Assembly: GCA_033065855.1 (NCBI GenBank)
Contig: JAVXUO010002027.1
Span: forward strand, 62,001 to 126,000
DNA: 64,000 nt
Reading direction: 5' to 3'
Source: Escallonia rubra
Taxonomy: Eukaryota > Streptophyta > Magnoliopsida > Escalloniales > Escalloniaceae
Position 1 is the first letter of the stretch. Each line of letters begins with the position of its first letter. This document shows positions 13,501-25,200 of this stretch, piece after piece. The notes under the pieces were generated by a model, which saw only the letters and a list, made by a program, of their open reading frames with translations, did not search any database and was not told where the DNA came from. Both the position numbers and the translations under genes were made by a program.

Positions 13501-13567
13501 GCTTCTACTGTTCTGTTGCTTTTGTTGTTAGTTACACACCTGTTTTTGGCAGGCGAGATCCGAATGA
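7580..13567 (+). CDS. SR30: SR30/SR34-type serine/arginine-rich splicing factor (SF2/ASF family)
   Basis: Spliced from 13 coding exons: 7580-7666, 9461-9526, 9641-9715, 9835-9940, 10020-10066, 10216-10273 (or 10279), 11401-11450, 11545-11601, 11685-11809, 11890-11994, 13236-13269, 13374-13463 and 13553-13567. All junctions are GT-AG, phases close, and the product is about 304 residues. RRM1 (about residues 7-80) has RNP2 TLYVGNLP and RNP1 GYAFVEFED. A Ser/Gly-rich linker (84-108) follows. RRM2 (about 111-185) carries SWQDLKDHM, the invariant pseudo-RRM signature of the SF2/ASF group. The tail from about 190 is an RS domain ending ARSE. Members bind exonic enhancers and set splice-site choice in nuclear speckles; RS serines are phosphorylated by SRPK and CLK-type kinases. 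The exon ending GATG|GTTACG has a second in-phase donor six bases on, which would add two residues. SR30 is preferred over SR34 because CLPR3 is the next gene, as in Arabidopsis, but a sister paralogue is possible. Confidence 0.93.
10602..11188. repeat. Tandem duplication (period about 296 bp) inside an SR-gene intron
   Basis: Two direct copies (about 10602-10892 and 10898-11188) lie head to tail within the 1.1 kb intron between the RRM2 exons. Both begin CTTGTAAAGTTGATAAGCCA. They share GATATTCAGCTAGTGA, AGTCAGTTGACTT, TTTTGTTGAGTTGCA-like and GAAGTAATTTTCTTCAAAAG words. Many substitutions and small indels separate them, so the event is old. No coding or transposon signature is seen in the unit. 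Confidence 0.85.
11995..13235 (+). other. Long late intron inside the RS-domain coding part
   Basis: This 1,241-bp intron splits the RS-domain codons (donor TGAG|GTATGT, acceptor TTTTGCAG). Arabidopsis SR30 and SR34 also have one long intron in this part of the gene, the site of alternative splicing linked to SR30 feedback control (from memory of the family literature). The position matches after the tenth coding exon. I cannot identify a specific alternative exon by eye. Confidence 0.45.
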
Positions 13568-15009
13568 AGCTGAGTTTACCTTGAAAAATAGCAGCTTAAA
13601 GAGATGGATTAGGCCTGGTGAAATCCTACGCCAGACATTAACAAGAACCAGGGCTTGAACTGTTTGATTCTTTCTCTTTCCCTTCGTTGGAGAAAGAAAG
13701 TTAGGCTTAGCTGCATTTACAAGGATTTCACTGATACTGACTATTGAGTGGCGATGAAAACATAAGTTTATAGTGGATCAGACTCGACATTTATGCATCG
13801 GGCGTGGATGATATTTTCTGGATATTGCTAGTTTTATTACATGTTTGGTTTGACACATATTTCTGCCAAGTTGCTTGCTTCACTGTTTGACTTGCCTTTT
13901 AAGTCTCTCTCCTATCTCTGGTGGCAGTTAAAAGAGTACAGAAGCCCTAGGTAGACATCTCACCCGCATTTGTTGAACAGTTCGGGCAGAGTATGTTTGA
14001 TGTATGATTAGCAAAGAGAGGAACTTTGAGAGAGCACCATCCCCAGCGCCTCCCAACCCCAGCCCCCCCACCCCAAACTTTCTGTTATCATAACCCCTCG
14101 TCCACGTATCGTTTTCCTTTCCTTTTCTATCGGTGGGTGTCCGCAGACCTGGACAGCATGGGCTGCTGTGGAGAGCAGGTGCTGTGCCATCTTTAATCTG
14201 ATCTGGGATTCGCCATCTTCAAATTCATAATTTGGTCTGGAGGCGAGCTCATGGTTTTTCGGATCAGGTGAAATTGGTGTGGGGAAGGCTACTCTCCCCA
14301 CTTCATCAGCTTTGGTTAAGTTGCTACGTGATGGTATTCCCAAGCCAGTGGCAACACCTGGTGGTCACTCTTTAGCAAACATTGATTCGATGTGTATGCT
14401 CTTGCATTTAACTGGTTCTGGTGAAATTTGCTTCTTTGAAGAGAGTATGATAGGGGTGGACGGAAAATATGACCATTAAGTTCAGCTCGTGTGGGAATTT
14501 CACTAGTAGGAAAATGAACTCTCTGTGACCCGAATATGCCTGGTTCCCTAGTTTAAACGAGTGAGCTGTCAAACCTGAGGATTTGCGTTAGGGCTTTAGT
14601 TGCTAACAGAGTAATATTTTGCGCTGATAAACCTCAGAAGGCTACAAATTGTGTACTACCCATGCACCGTTTTTTGCCGGTGTTTGGTCTCATTAACACA
14701 AATGCACTAAATTTTGTCAGGGAGAAAGAAACCTGGACGAAGTCGCCAACATAATTGACTGATAAGTCAATGGTTCACGGGCGAAGAATATTTGTAGCTA
14801 CTTATGCCCCATTCCAAGTTTAGAGGAAAGCAACTTGTGTCATGGCAAACAAGGAATTGGATGTTATGTCAGGAAAGTGCGTTTGCAGTACGCGTAGAGG
14901 TGCTACAAAGAGCGCATTCCGAGTTAGAAGCCAACTATGATCGCGTAGAACATAGAAAAGATGAAGCAAAGGCAAAGACCAAAACTTTCAGATAAGATTT
15001 GAAAAGTGG
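13568..15009 (+). other. SR-gene 3-prime UTR and downstream spacer
   Basis: The first few hundred bases after the TGA should be 3-prime UTR. Short open frames at 14279-14479 (+), 14804-14995 (+) and 14008-14343 (-) resemble nothing I know. The 14804-14995 frame has a charged, helical-looking end (Glu/Lys/Arg rich) and directly precedes the large repeat, so it might be a scrap of a retroelement. Nothing else is supported. Confidence 0.4.
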
Positions 15010-17100
15010 CAGTGTTGTGAGTGCCAAGGCGCGGAGTGAACACTCAGCGATAGTCACTAGTCCAATGCATAAGGCTAGAGCCAAGGTCCAGAGTCAGGGC
15101 CTAGAGTTAAGGTGCAAAGTCAAGGTCTGAAGTATTGAGTCTTTCCCTCTCTAAAATTCTTTCGCTCTAGGGTTCTAGAGTGAGGAGTGAAATATGCAAA
15201 TGAATCTATTCTTCTATGAAGTCTCAAGTCCAATATTTATAGAAGTTAGAAAAGTGATGTCATCGAGCGACAAGTGGTGCTCTTTTGGAGTGACACCTCA
15301 CCGAGGGGGCCACAAATAATGGTGCTCCACGGACTACTAGATCACATATATAACCCGGCCTACCCTGCAAAGTTTTGTTTTGTCTGTCTAGGAAGGTAGG
15401 CTCACACAACGCATATGTACGTGGCCAGAGAACGCCCTTATCTAGCCACAAGTCAAAGCCTTTACTACTAAGACCTACAGGTGTGTTGAGATACGTAGAG
15501 AACTTAACAGCGGTAGCGAAGGCTTGATGCCCAGCTGCCAGACAGACTAGACGCGATGTGCTTCGCACACATGTTCCTGTTACGAAGAAACCTGAAGGTC
15601 ATGGTCCCTTAGGGTGCCGATGAAGAGCCCCTAGTGTTGGAGCATGTAGACTAGTTTCACAGACACCCTAGTTGAGTTAGTGTCCCGAAGAGTCGCCTAT
15701 CATGCGATCAGTCTATACCGGAGCACTTAGAGGGTGCCAACGTAATGTCCCGGACGAGTTACCTACCCAACTCGCTAAGGTAGTGTCTCGAATGAGTCAT
15801 AACTGATGCACCGAGGTGGTGTCCCGGAAGAGTCGCCTACCCGACGAGCCGAGGTAGGGTGCTGGAGGAGTCACCTACCAGGCGCAAAAGGGAGTCATCA
15901 TGCCAAAGTACTCGGAGCTCCCAAACGAAGATAGTGTCCTAAGAAAGTCGCACATCTCGCAACGAGTCCTTGCACTGGAGCATTTGGAGCACGCCACAGT
16001 ACTGTATCGGAAAAGTTGCCTACCTGACAAGAGGGGAGCCCTCATGCCGGAACAATCGGAGCTCCCTAACAGAGATATATCCCACAAAAGCATCTATCCT
16101 ACGGTAATTCCTTGTGTAAGAGCACTTAGAGTGCGCCAAGCTGGTGTCTAAAAGGATTTGCCTACCCTACGTGCCATGGTAATGTCCCTAAAGAGTCGTT
16201 TACCCAGGGGCTGGGGGGGGGAGATCCCTCATGCTAGGGCGCTCGGAGCTTCCTGAGGTAGTGTCTCGGAGGAGTCGTCTATCCTAAGGGATGCTGCACT
16301 CTCTGAGGAGCGGGTCGAAGCATGTCCTGCGACCAAGGTGAGGTGTGCATGGTATGGTAAAGGGGTTGACCGGGGGGGGGGGGGGACAATGTGACAAGTT
16401 GCTGAGGGGCACAATTGTATAAGGGACAATGTGGGTTGTGTGCGTCTGCAGGGCACGCTCATTGTAGATGGCACCGTGGGCAATGAATGAGTGTTTCACG
16501 GAGGCAAGTGACATAGTGGCAGCACATAGGCAAGGTCAAGGGAAATGATGTCAGAAGCATGTATAGGTGGCTGTCGCACTCGAGCGCAGTTTCACGACGC
16601 TCAGGAATAGTGTTAGAGGCACATAACGCAGAGACAACGCTCATGCACAATCGGCTGTAGCGGCGCTCGGGTGCAGCGACCAAAGGTCATGGAGCAAGGA
16701 GCCCCAAGAAGATGAGAGACAAAATGGGGTAGCAAGGAGTCCCCAAGCAGATGAGATGAGAGATCAAGTTGGGAGGCAAGAAGCCCTCAAGGATAGGCTC
16801 TGACTGACCCCCAAAGGGGAGGGTTTTGACCACCCCCACCCTACCCCTCCAAGGGAAAGGCTCTGGGCATGCCAATGTCAACACTTAGAGTACTTTTGGT
16901 ACGGAGGCGCGATATATGACTTAGAGAATGCGTTTTGGGTCGATAATTTTGTAACAATGAACATTTTTTATTTGTCATGAAAGGGAGACCCAAGAGCAGT
17001 CAAAGGTGCATAGTCAAGATGGGTTAGTAACATAATGCACGTAAGATCCAAATCTTGGTACATTGTCATTGACCCCAACTGTCCTATGTATAAATGACAT
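15010..17100. repeat. Large dispersed repeat, copy A (with internal minisatellite)
   Basis: This 2.1 kb block is homologous over its length to 58880-61030. Both copies go through the same series: a GGGTTCTAGAGT-like segment, a TGTCTGTCT segment, AGGGTGCCGATGAAGAGCC, GGAGCATGTAGACTAGT, and then a degenerate array with recurring words like GTAGTGTC(C/T)CGGA(G/A)GAGTCG(C/T)CTA and GGAGCACTTGGAG. It ends with purine-rich CAAGGAGCCCCCAA-like repeats. A G-run lies at 16372-16385. No protein domain is readable. It may be the LTR or non-coding interior of a large retroelement such as a LARD, but ends and target duplications were not found. Confidence 0.6.
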
Positions 17101-17559
17101 CAAGGGCTAATCAACACCGCAACGCAATGATGCTCTCGACTTTGATAATGTGGACGCTTGTTTAGACGATTCTGTGTGAATAATGCTTATGTAGAAGAGC
17201 TTTGTATTTGGCCATGCCATGTGCTTTGATAAAAGGAAAAAGATCATTAGGACCTTTATTTATAGTTTATCCAATTAATTCGGGTCCGATTTTAATCCTC
17301 AATGGTTAAAGAGGCCGGTCGCAACAAAACATACCTCATCTAAATAATGTCTATCTTCACACTCTGTTTTACTTTTTTACACACTCGCTTTTAGATAAAA
17401 AGTGAATTAGCAACTGCATATTGGTGTTTTAGCAACAACTTAGGATGCGAAAAAGCAGAAGAAGGTGAGAAAATATTATAGGAGGCAAAATGAAATTAGC
17501 TATAAATTTTGATTATAAAATTTAGATCTGCTATCATAGTCGCCATTTGTCATTGGCCC

Positions 17560-17990
17560 CTACATCGCACCGCCACCGCCACCATGTACACTCAATCTTG
17601 AATTATGTGATTTTATTTGCCTCATTTGTTTTTCCCATGAAAGTTTTCTATGCTTTTTTCAGTATTTTATGAAATCAATTGTGTTGGCTTTGACTGTTGG
17701 GTGGAAAGGCAATTGGATTTCAGCTTGGTGGTGAGTTTTGGCCGTTGGTGACAGTGGTGCTGTCGACGTCGAAATTGGCGGTGGGTACAACGGAAGCGGG
17801 TGGGTGAGGTGGTGTTGGGCGGTGATGGTGGTACGATGGATGGTTGTTGACTATGTGGGTAGGGTTGGCTGTGGTTACTGTCGTGCTGGTCAGGAGATGA
17901 TGATTCTTTGTGAGGATGGTGGTTCTTTGGTGGGGGACGATGGTGGTTGGCCAGGGTGGGTCACGGTTGACGTGGACGCCTTTTGGGGAG
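17560..17990. repeat. GGT/ACC trinucleotide-rich low-complexity region
   Basis: The + strand is strongly enriched in GGTGG and GGTGGT words, with a short CACCGCCACCGCCACC stretch at its left edge. A 106-codon open frame (17738-18058) exists only because the triplet composition avoids stops. No protein family is suggested. Similar triplet-rich blocks occur near 36110-36560, 37290-37480 and 56175-57010. Confidence 0.6.
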
Positions 17991-19264
17991 ACACCGAGAT
18001 GGAGATAAGCTCAAATATAAAAAAGGACTTTTTGGAAATTATTTGCAAAAGTTGCTAACCGCCCGATTAGGTAATTTTTTTTCTTTCAAAAAGCATCTTG
18101 ATCGTCCATTAATGACATGGACGACTAAGATGAGCCGGAGATACAGTCAAAATCTTAGGGTTATATGTGGATCAGCCCCTAATTTAAGAAAGCTCTTCTT
18201 GACTAATTTTCAAAAGGTTAAGAGCTTGGTATATGGTTTGTCCAGAAAAAATTGGTGAAACGACATAATAAGCATATAAGAGACTTATTGTATAGGTTTG
18301 TTACCTGTTTGGTGAAAATGTGATGTCTTTATAAACTTCTAAATTATGCGTGGCATGCCTTGTTTTTACAAATAAAATGGCTAAAACAGATGCCCCTCTC
18401 AATTTGCTACGAACTGAGATCCTCTTTTATACATAACCTTTGTTTTCACTAAATACAATTTAGTGATAAAATATTCTCACTATAAATTTTATCAACAATA
18501 ATCTTTTGTCAGTGAAACTATTACAAATCTGTTGTATAACATAGGATCCTTTTCCAACGGCTACATATCTCAAGTCCCAGCCTCCATTAGTTTTGTTTAG
18601 GAAATAATTTCTATGTGGAGAGTTATTAAACATGTCAACTTTGGAGAAACCGTTTGCAGTCCAATGTGCAGTTGCGTCAGTTTGTGACCTAAATATCGTA
18701 ATTTAGTAACTTCTTTACTTATCTGTTGTTCTTATAAATTATTTACCAATGTTTGGAAAACGTGATCGTGAAATCACGATTTCAGACCGTGAAAGTGTGG
18801 TTTCAAATTGCGTTTTGAACTAAAACTGTTGAAAAATATTTCATAAATGAAAAAATCGTGGTTTCAAACTACTTTTTTTGAAAAAGGTATTTTGAAACCA
18901 CACTTTCACAATCTGAAATGAAGCTTCAAAATACTGCAAATATGTAAATAAGTTATTAACCTATAAAATTTTGGTAATATAATTTTTATTATTCGAAATT
19001 CTATAAAGGTTTTTATTGTTCAATACACTTTGTTGGTCAAATAAAAGTACATTTTTTTACAAGTTAAAAGGAGGTCAACCGACAAAAGTAAATACTGTCC
19101 ACTGAGCACGTAGTAAAATGAAAATTCGCAAACGAGCCGGCCCGTGTCACTCGACCCGAGAAAACCCGAGTGACACTATCCAGTCGTTGGATGCTTTCGC
19201 CACCGCTCGCCCAGTATATCCCTCATTCTTCCATTTCAATCAGTCGATCGAAGCTCTGCAGAAC
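17991..19264 (+). other. Spacer and upstream region of CLPR3
   Basis: No supported gene. The part next to CLPR3 (roughly 19080-19264) should contain its promoter and short leader. A foldback structure sits at 18760-18930. An upstream ATG at 19118 is in frame with the CLPR3 start with no stop between, but the intervening residues (MKIRKRAGP...) do not look conserved, and the transit-like sequence begins at 19265. Confidence 0.4.
18760..18930. repeat. Foldback (MITE-like) inverted repeat
   Basis: The arm at 18783-18807 (CAGACCGTGAAAGTGTGGTT...) is the near-exact reverse complement of 18891-18915 (...CCACACTTTCACAATCTG). The outer bases TCACGATTTCAG and CTGAAATGAAGC pair partly. A loop of about 80 bp lies between. 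This looks like a small non-autonomous foldback element. No target duplication was found. Confidence 0.55.
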
Positions 19265-22200
19265 ATGGCCACCGCTTTGCATCTACCAATGGCTTCTTCC
19301 GTCGCCTGTACTTCATCGTCCACTACGTCGCTTAAACGACGAGCCTTTAGTAAAACCTGCTGCGCAGTTAATACCAGAAACAATGTCAAAATTCCGATGC
19401 CTCCTGTTAACCCTAAGGACCCGTTTCTGTCAAAACTTGCCTCCGTCGCCGCGAATTCCCCCGAACAGCTCTTGAACCGGCCTTCCAACTCCGATACGCC
19501 GCCGTATTTGGACATCTTTGAGTCCCCAAAGCTCATGGCTACCCCCGCCCAGGTACACTCTTCTTCATATCCAATACGTACACAGTTATATTTCGCGTAA
19601 CTTTTCCGTGTTATAATTTTTGACCCCATTTGACTTTTTTAAAATCTCTAGAATAGAGTTGAACATCTAAACTTTCAATTGAACTCAAATAAGGCGAAAA
19701 CAATAGGTAAAATGTCAATGTTTACATGCTCAATTTCCTTTCTAGGAAACGCAAAACGTCAGGGGGAACAAACATTATATGTTATGCGTATCCGTGTTAC
19801 CAAGTTGGGACTGTTCTTTGCTATCATTTAGCTTTGTTGATTAGAATTTGTAGGGATGAGTAGTTTTGTCTTTTCTGTTCCTTTATCATTGGGTAATTGA
19901 CTAGTAATAAGATGCTTTTCTTTTGATTTTATCCCTGAGCTTCTAATATGGAGCTTGTGTTTGTTGATACTAGATGCCTCTTAGTTATGTGATTGTGTAT
20001 GTGTCTTAATTGCGGAGTGAGAAATGAAGTTGCACGGTGTGGAGTTTCTGGATGAGCAGATTCTGGTTTGCTATTTTTGTTTTTGTGAGCCAACTCATGC
20101 CACGAGGCGTGTATCATTGTTTTGTCATGCGTGAATTATCTATTGTGTGTGAACATCTTAGCGTTAGGCTGATCTAAGAGCCATATGAAGATCAAATTGA
20201 ATGATCATTGATCAATAATAAGTGAGGCAAGAAGGCTTATAGCTCAAAGATGCAATTACAGGTGTCTTGTTGCTTTTATTTTTAAGAAACGAGTTTTTTG
20301 GGTTAAGTAAGACGATATAGAGTAAACATCACCGGAGAGGGGGAGAACCTGAGTACAACACAAGATGCATACAACTGGGAAGCAGAGCCCCTTTTTCAAA
20401 AGCTATGCTGAATCATGCGGAAGTTAGTTGAAGTAAGGAAACCATTCCCAGAGACGGACAAAGAGATCTCAAGAGGACCTGCGTGTTCCTTTCCAACCAA
20501 AGATACCACCACAGACATCAAAGGGCATTTCTCGAACACACGCCATGATTTTTCAGATTTTGTGGCCAGCAATGAAGAAAATTGATGACAGACCTCGGTG
20601 TCACCCAAGTCACCCCAGGAATAGAGAATATAAAAGACCAGAGCTCTCAAGCAACACGATGATGACGCATAGGATGGTTAACACTAATCCTATTCTTCGT
20701 TTTTAGATTGTCAAGAGAGAGAACTTTCTCCAAAGAAGCACACTTAAACAAACAAAAAAAAAAAAACACTTTGTAGGAGCTTTTGTATACCACATGGCCT
20801 TCCAAGGAGAAGCACCAGAGAGACCCCTAGATGAAAGAAAAAGCCATTATGAGGAGAACTCTAACCGAACTTTTACCTTTTCCACTTACTGGTAACTGAG
20901 CCCATATGGACTAAGGCAGCTTTTTAACAAATTGAATGCGAGGCATCTTCATTAAAGAAATGATAAACTTTTATTGTGGTGTATGACTCGACTTTCAGCT
21001 TTCCTTCATTTTTAGTTTTCTGCTGAGTCCCATTTTCGCTTTCTTGCCACTGCATAATACTCTGTCCTATTGAGGCGCTTCATAAGGTTTCTCACTCTGC
21101 CGCTGTTCTTATGCTTTAAATCGTCGAAACTTACTTGCGAGTTGGTATAACTTCTGAATTGTTGTACGGTGAAATGTTTCTTTTATGATGTAAGCTTAAT
21201 AAGCATGAGTTGAACTTTCTGTCAACAATTCTTGCGCTTCTTACCTGCAATTATTTTGACCACCGCTTGGGCCCTCCGGGGGGTGGGGGGGGGGGGGTGG
21301 GGGGGATCTATTTTCAACAGATGAAGAAAGCTTAGACAGTAGACACAGCCCATTCATCGCAAACTATCATGTGATAAAATAACTTAAGTTGAATTCTTTA
21401 AAAAATATGGCGCAGTACTACAGTATGGTTATTCCTCAAGAGAATGTGGTGTGGGTCGAGTATACCGGAAATGACTGAAGTGACCGCGGGTTTCCTCCCC
21501 TTGCTTCTAATGTACTTGAAAAGAAAGCTAGTTGTGCTCGAGTAGCCAGTATTACAAGAGAATCTCTCTGTTTCTTGTATCCTATTTTTGTGTTGCTTGT
21601 AACAAATATGGCTTCCTTCATGTGTCCTACTGTTCATCCTTTTTGCTTTACTTTTAGGTTTTACTATTAGACAAGTTTTAATCCCCTTTTTGTTGAATCT
21701 GAATTCCGTCAGTCTTACTATTCTTTAATCACTTGAATCAGGTGGAGAGATCTGTATCATACAATGAGCACAGGCCAAGGAGGCCTCCACCAGACTTACC
21801 TTCGTTGCTTCTTCATGGTAGAATAGTTTACATTGGCATGCCGGTAAGTAGTTTCTTACTTTTTTGATATGTTAATCTTGGGTGCCATCTTGTCCGTGTA
21901 TTACTTTGCAAAAATGAGCTGAATGATGAGAGTAAGATGATAAAACCCCATTGCTGTGCCAGGCAACATCTGGCAATTTTCAGCCCTGAAATACATGCAA
22001 AAGCCTAATTAAATTAGAGTTTGTTCATTTCAGTGTGGCATTACTGGTTTGTAGAGATGGCCCTATGCTCCTGAGCATGTTAACCTACTTTAGGCTACTT
22101 TTGGATTATTCTCAAGAGGAAAATTTTAGCAGATTTATGGCAGGCTGATATTCTCTTGGCATTCAAGCACGTGGCTAGTAAGCATAGGAAATAGAACTTG

Positions 22201-25200
22201 CAATCTTTAAATTTTATTTTTGATTAAGGAGAAAGACTTTGAGCTCTATATTGATTGCCTAGTTTGAGTTTGTAGTTTGTACTTCGTGTATCTGCTTAAA
22301 GATTGGAAGGTCAAGTGAATGGGCTTCAATAAGGTTGTCGACGGTATTACTTGGAATTTGGATTGATGTGGGACACATCATGACCAACGATTAGCAGGTT
22401 TGAGCGTTATTGCAAGCTTTTCGTGCCATAAGTGGCGCTGATTCCAATTGCATTGTATCTCTTTGGAATTTTGTAAGGTAGTAGTCTATTACTTCTAATC
22501 TTAACGACTCATGATTGTGGCAAAGCAGTGATGAACAAAAATGACGCAGCCTATCGGCGCGAAGGAACCCACATAGTCTAATCATGAGCTCTCCCTTTAA
22601 TCGATAGACGTCTTTATGTGGGTTTCTACGCTAGCCTCATTGATAATTGAAATTAGTCACAGTAGGCTTCACTACCTGTGGCATGTCGCCAACTATTTGA
22701 GTTATTAATTCTTAGCCTGTGCATTGCACCAGGGGTGCTGAATTTGAAGAATCAATAAACCTGTAACTGAATGTTAGAAAGCCAAGTGTGAAAAATAGTA
22801 CAACAAATGACAGCTGTCAGGAGCATGCAGTTTAGATAAACCAAATATTAGTAAATTGGTATTTAGCAAAATGTTTTGGCAACAATTTTAAGAACAGAAA
22901 AGCAAAATTTACATTGCGGAAGTCACATGAGCGTAGCGAGATGGAAAAAGGACAACGAAATGACTATAGAATTTAATATGTTCTTTGAAATCAGAAATTG
23001 TAAATACAAAAGAGACTTAGGATCCAAAACTACAGGAAATCTCGGAACACATTAGGTAATTTAGAATTTAAAATATGGTTAGAATATTAATTTGGGATTA
23101 AATATTAGCACTCCACTTTTTACCGCTTGCACTCCACTTTCGTCACTAGAAACCAAAATAAAGCATGATAAAATGCCATTAAAGGATCTTTAGTGACAAA
23201 AGTGGAGTGTAAGCGGTAAAAAGTGGTGTGAGAATATCATTTCCCCTTTTGATTTTGGTGAGAGTTTTGATGAATCAGGCTTGAGGTCTTTTATCAGTAA
23301 GGGGAGTTTTGGAAATACACAGGAAGCTAGGCCTCACACATGGTCCCATATGGATTCAGCTTAAGGGTTTATCAGAGAGTGATTGATGGACCTAAGCGAA
23401 AGTTATAAGTTTGAACTTAAACAAAAGCCTGTAGACTGAATTAGGAGAGCAGAGGTTTAATCCAAGACCAGGAAAGCAATTTTTGAAGTTGAAACGGGAT
23501 AAAAGGCGGAGACACATAATAGTGATCAAATATAAAGGAGAAAAGGGAGGATGCACGAACATGGATTAAAGCTAAAAGAAGAGAGCGCCCAAGGAAGTGC
23601 TTACTTGGCAATGTTATCTCAGTTTTTGTGGACCGCTCAACTTGATTTAATATCTGATTGTTTGGAATATGAAGATTATGGTTCTGCAACAGCATGGCGC
23701 TCTTGGTAGAGAATTAAGGATGATACAGACCATAATTGAATTGGGAGAAAGCCTTTGGTATTGAGAATTCTGTTCTTACTGCTTAGTTCCATCTCTTTAG
23801 CAAAGTAAATCCTCTTTAAGTGGAGAGAGATCATCAAGTGTTGTACTAGACTCAGAATTCACATGCATAAAAGAAGGGGTTAGGCTTGAATTTACTTCTG
23901 ACAAAAGCTATGACCAAAGACGCTTTCCCTTTTTCTTTCTATTGGTATATAGCTTTTTGTGGTATTTTGACGAAGAAATTTCTGCAAGGTGGGAAAGATT
24001 TTTTGACTTGGGACAAAATGGCATGTAGGGTCAGTATTTTTGCAAAGAGGGTTTACAAAATGGTGGTTAGGAAGACATGGTTTTTCCAAAGCTTGACATA
24101 TTGGATGCCCAAGCTCCGAAGTACCACTTCAGCACAATTTAAGAAAACGTCACTCTACCCATCTCCGTTCTCTCACCTTATCCCTCTTTTCTTCTCCTAG
24201 TATCTGACATCTTTGTAAGTGTTTGTTACTTGCACGCCTTCCTGGATACTTGATATATTTTTTCCTTCTTTTTCTCCTTCCTCTTTCTTCTTCTCTTCAA
24301 CCACCACTCTGATAAGACTAGAGTCCCGCAGTTCCTTAGATGCAGAAGGTTAAGTCTGCAGAAACTTCGCAAAGGATTTGCAAGGAATTTCGGCATCCTA
24401 GATGTCGAAATTTGGACAAAACAAAGAAAACCATAGTTTAATCAATACCATGTTTCAGAAATTATTAGCCCAAAATGTCATTTTATCTAAGTCAAAATGT
24501 TCTTTCCACAAAAGGAGAATTCCTTGGTCAAAATCACATCAAAAGCTAATCCTCTCTATTAGTTTTTGGGTTTGGAGGGGTGGGTTGGCACCTATTTGGT
24601 GGCTCCGTGACTTTTTCTCTGATATCATTTTCGATTTGAGGGGAAATTACTGGATCTATCTAAATAGAGGAGCTGAACCCTAGAAGCCTCTAAGGCAATG
24701 GATGCATGATCACAATCTTGGCATATTCATGGTTTGGAAAAAAAAGATTTGGTGTAGGATGGAAGTTCTGAACTTCAAGGACAACTTATGACTGTCACAG
24801 CTGGGAGCGACTAAAAAAGATGAAATCTAGAGTGTCGTGAATTTGTGAGTTTTCAAAGATTGACCTGTTGGTTGCAAATGCAGGAGCAGAGTTCCCCTGC
24901 AAACAGAGAAGGTAAAAAAGTCTTGTTCAAACATAGAGTAAATGTTGAAATGCAGTAGCCTTCTTCTCACGTTAGAAGTGCTAATTAAATTCAACTGTCT
25001 ATTGAAAAGCACAAAAAAATGACAATTTAATATGCTTTGTATGACAGCCTTGTCCAATTTGCACGTTTCACAGTAAAAATTCTTAGTTAAACAATATTCT
25101 ATGTTTTGTGGTTTTTTTGCTTCGGAGGACATGTTAGGGAAGAAGTAAGTTTATTTCCAGAGAATTTTGTAATTTTGCTGTTGGATCACTTTTAATATAC

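Noticed and set aside
16229-16884. Several minus-strand frames of 65-84 codons
   Set aside because: Fall inside the large dispersed repeat and have low-complexity composition.
17738-18058. 106-codon Gly/Val/Trp-rich frame
   Set aside because: Low-complexity GGT-type DNA; no family match and no splice context.
19118-19264. In-frame 49-residue N-terminal extension of CLPR3
   Set aside because: Residues do not look like a transit peptide and known ClpR3 proteins begin at the MATALHL-type start; more likely leader sequence.
24402-24683. 93-codon frame in CLPR3 intron 2
   Set aside because: No recognisable motif; sits between well-supported exons and is probably chance.
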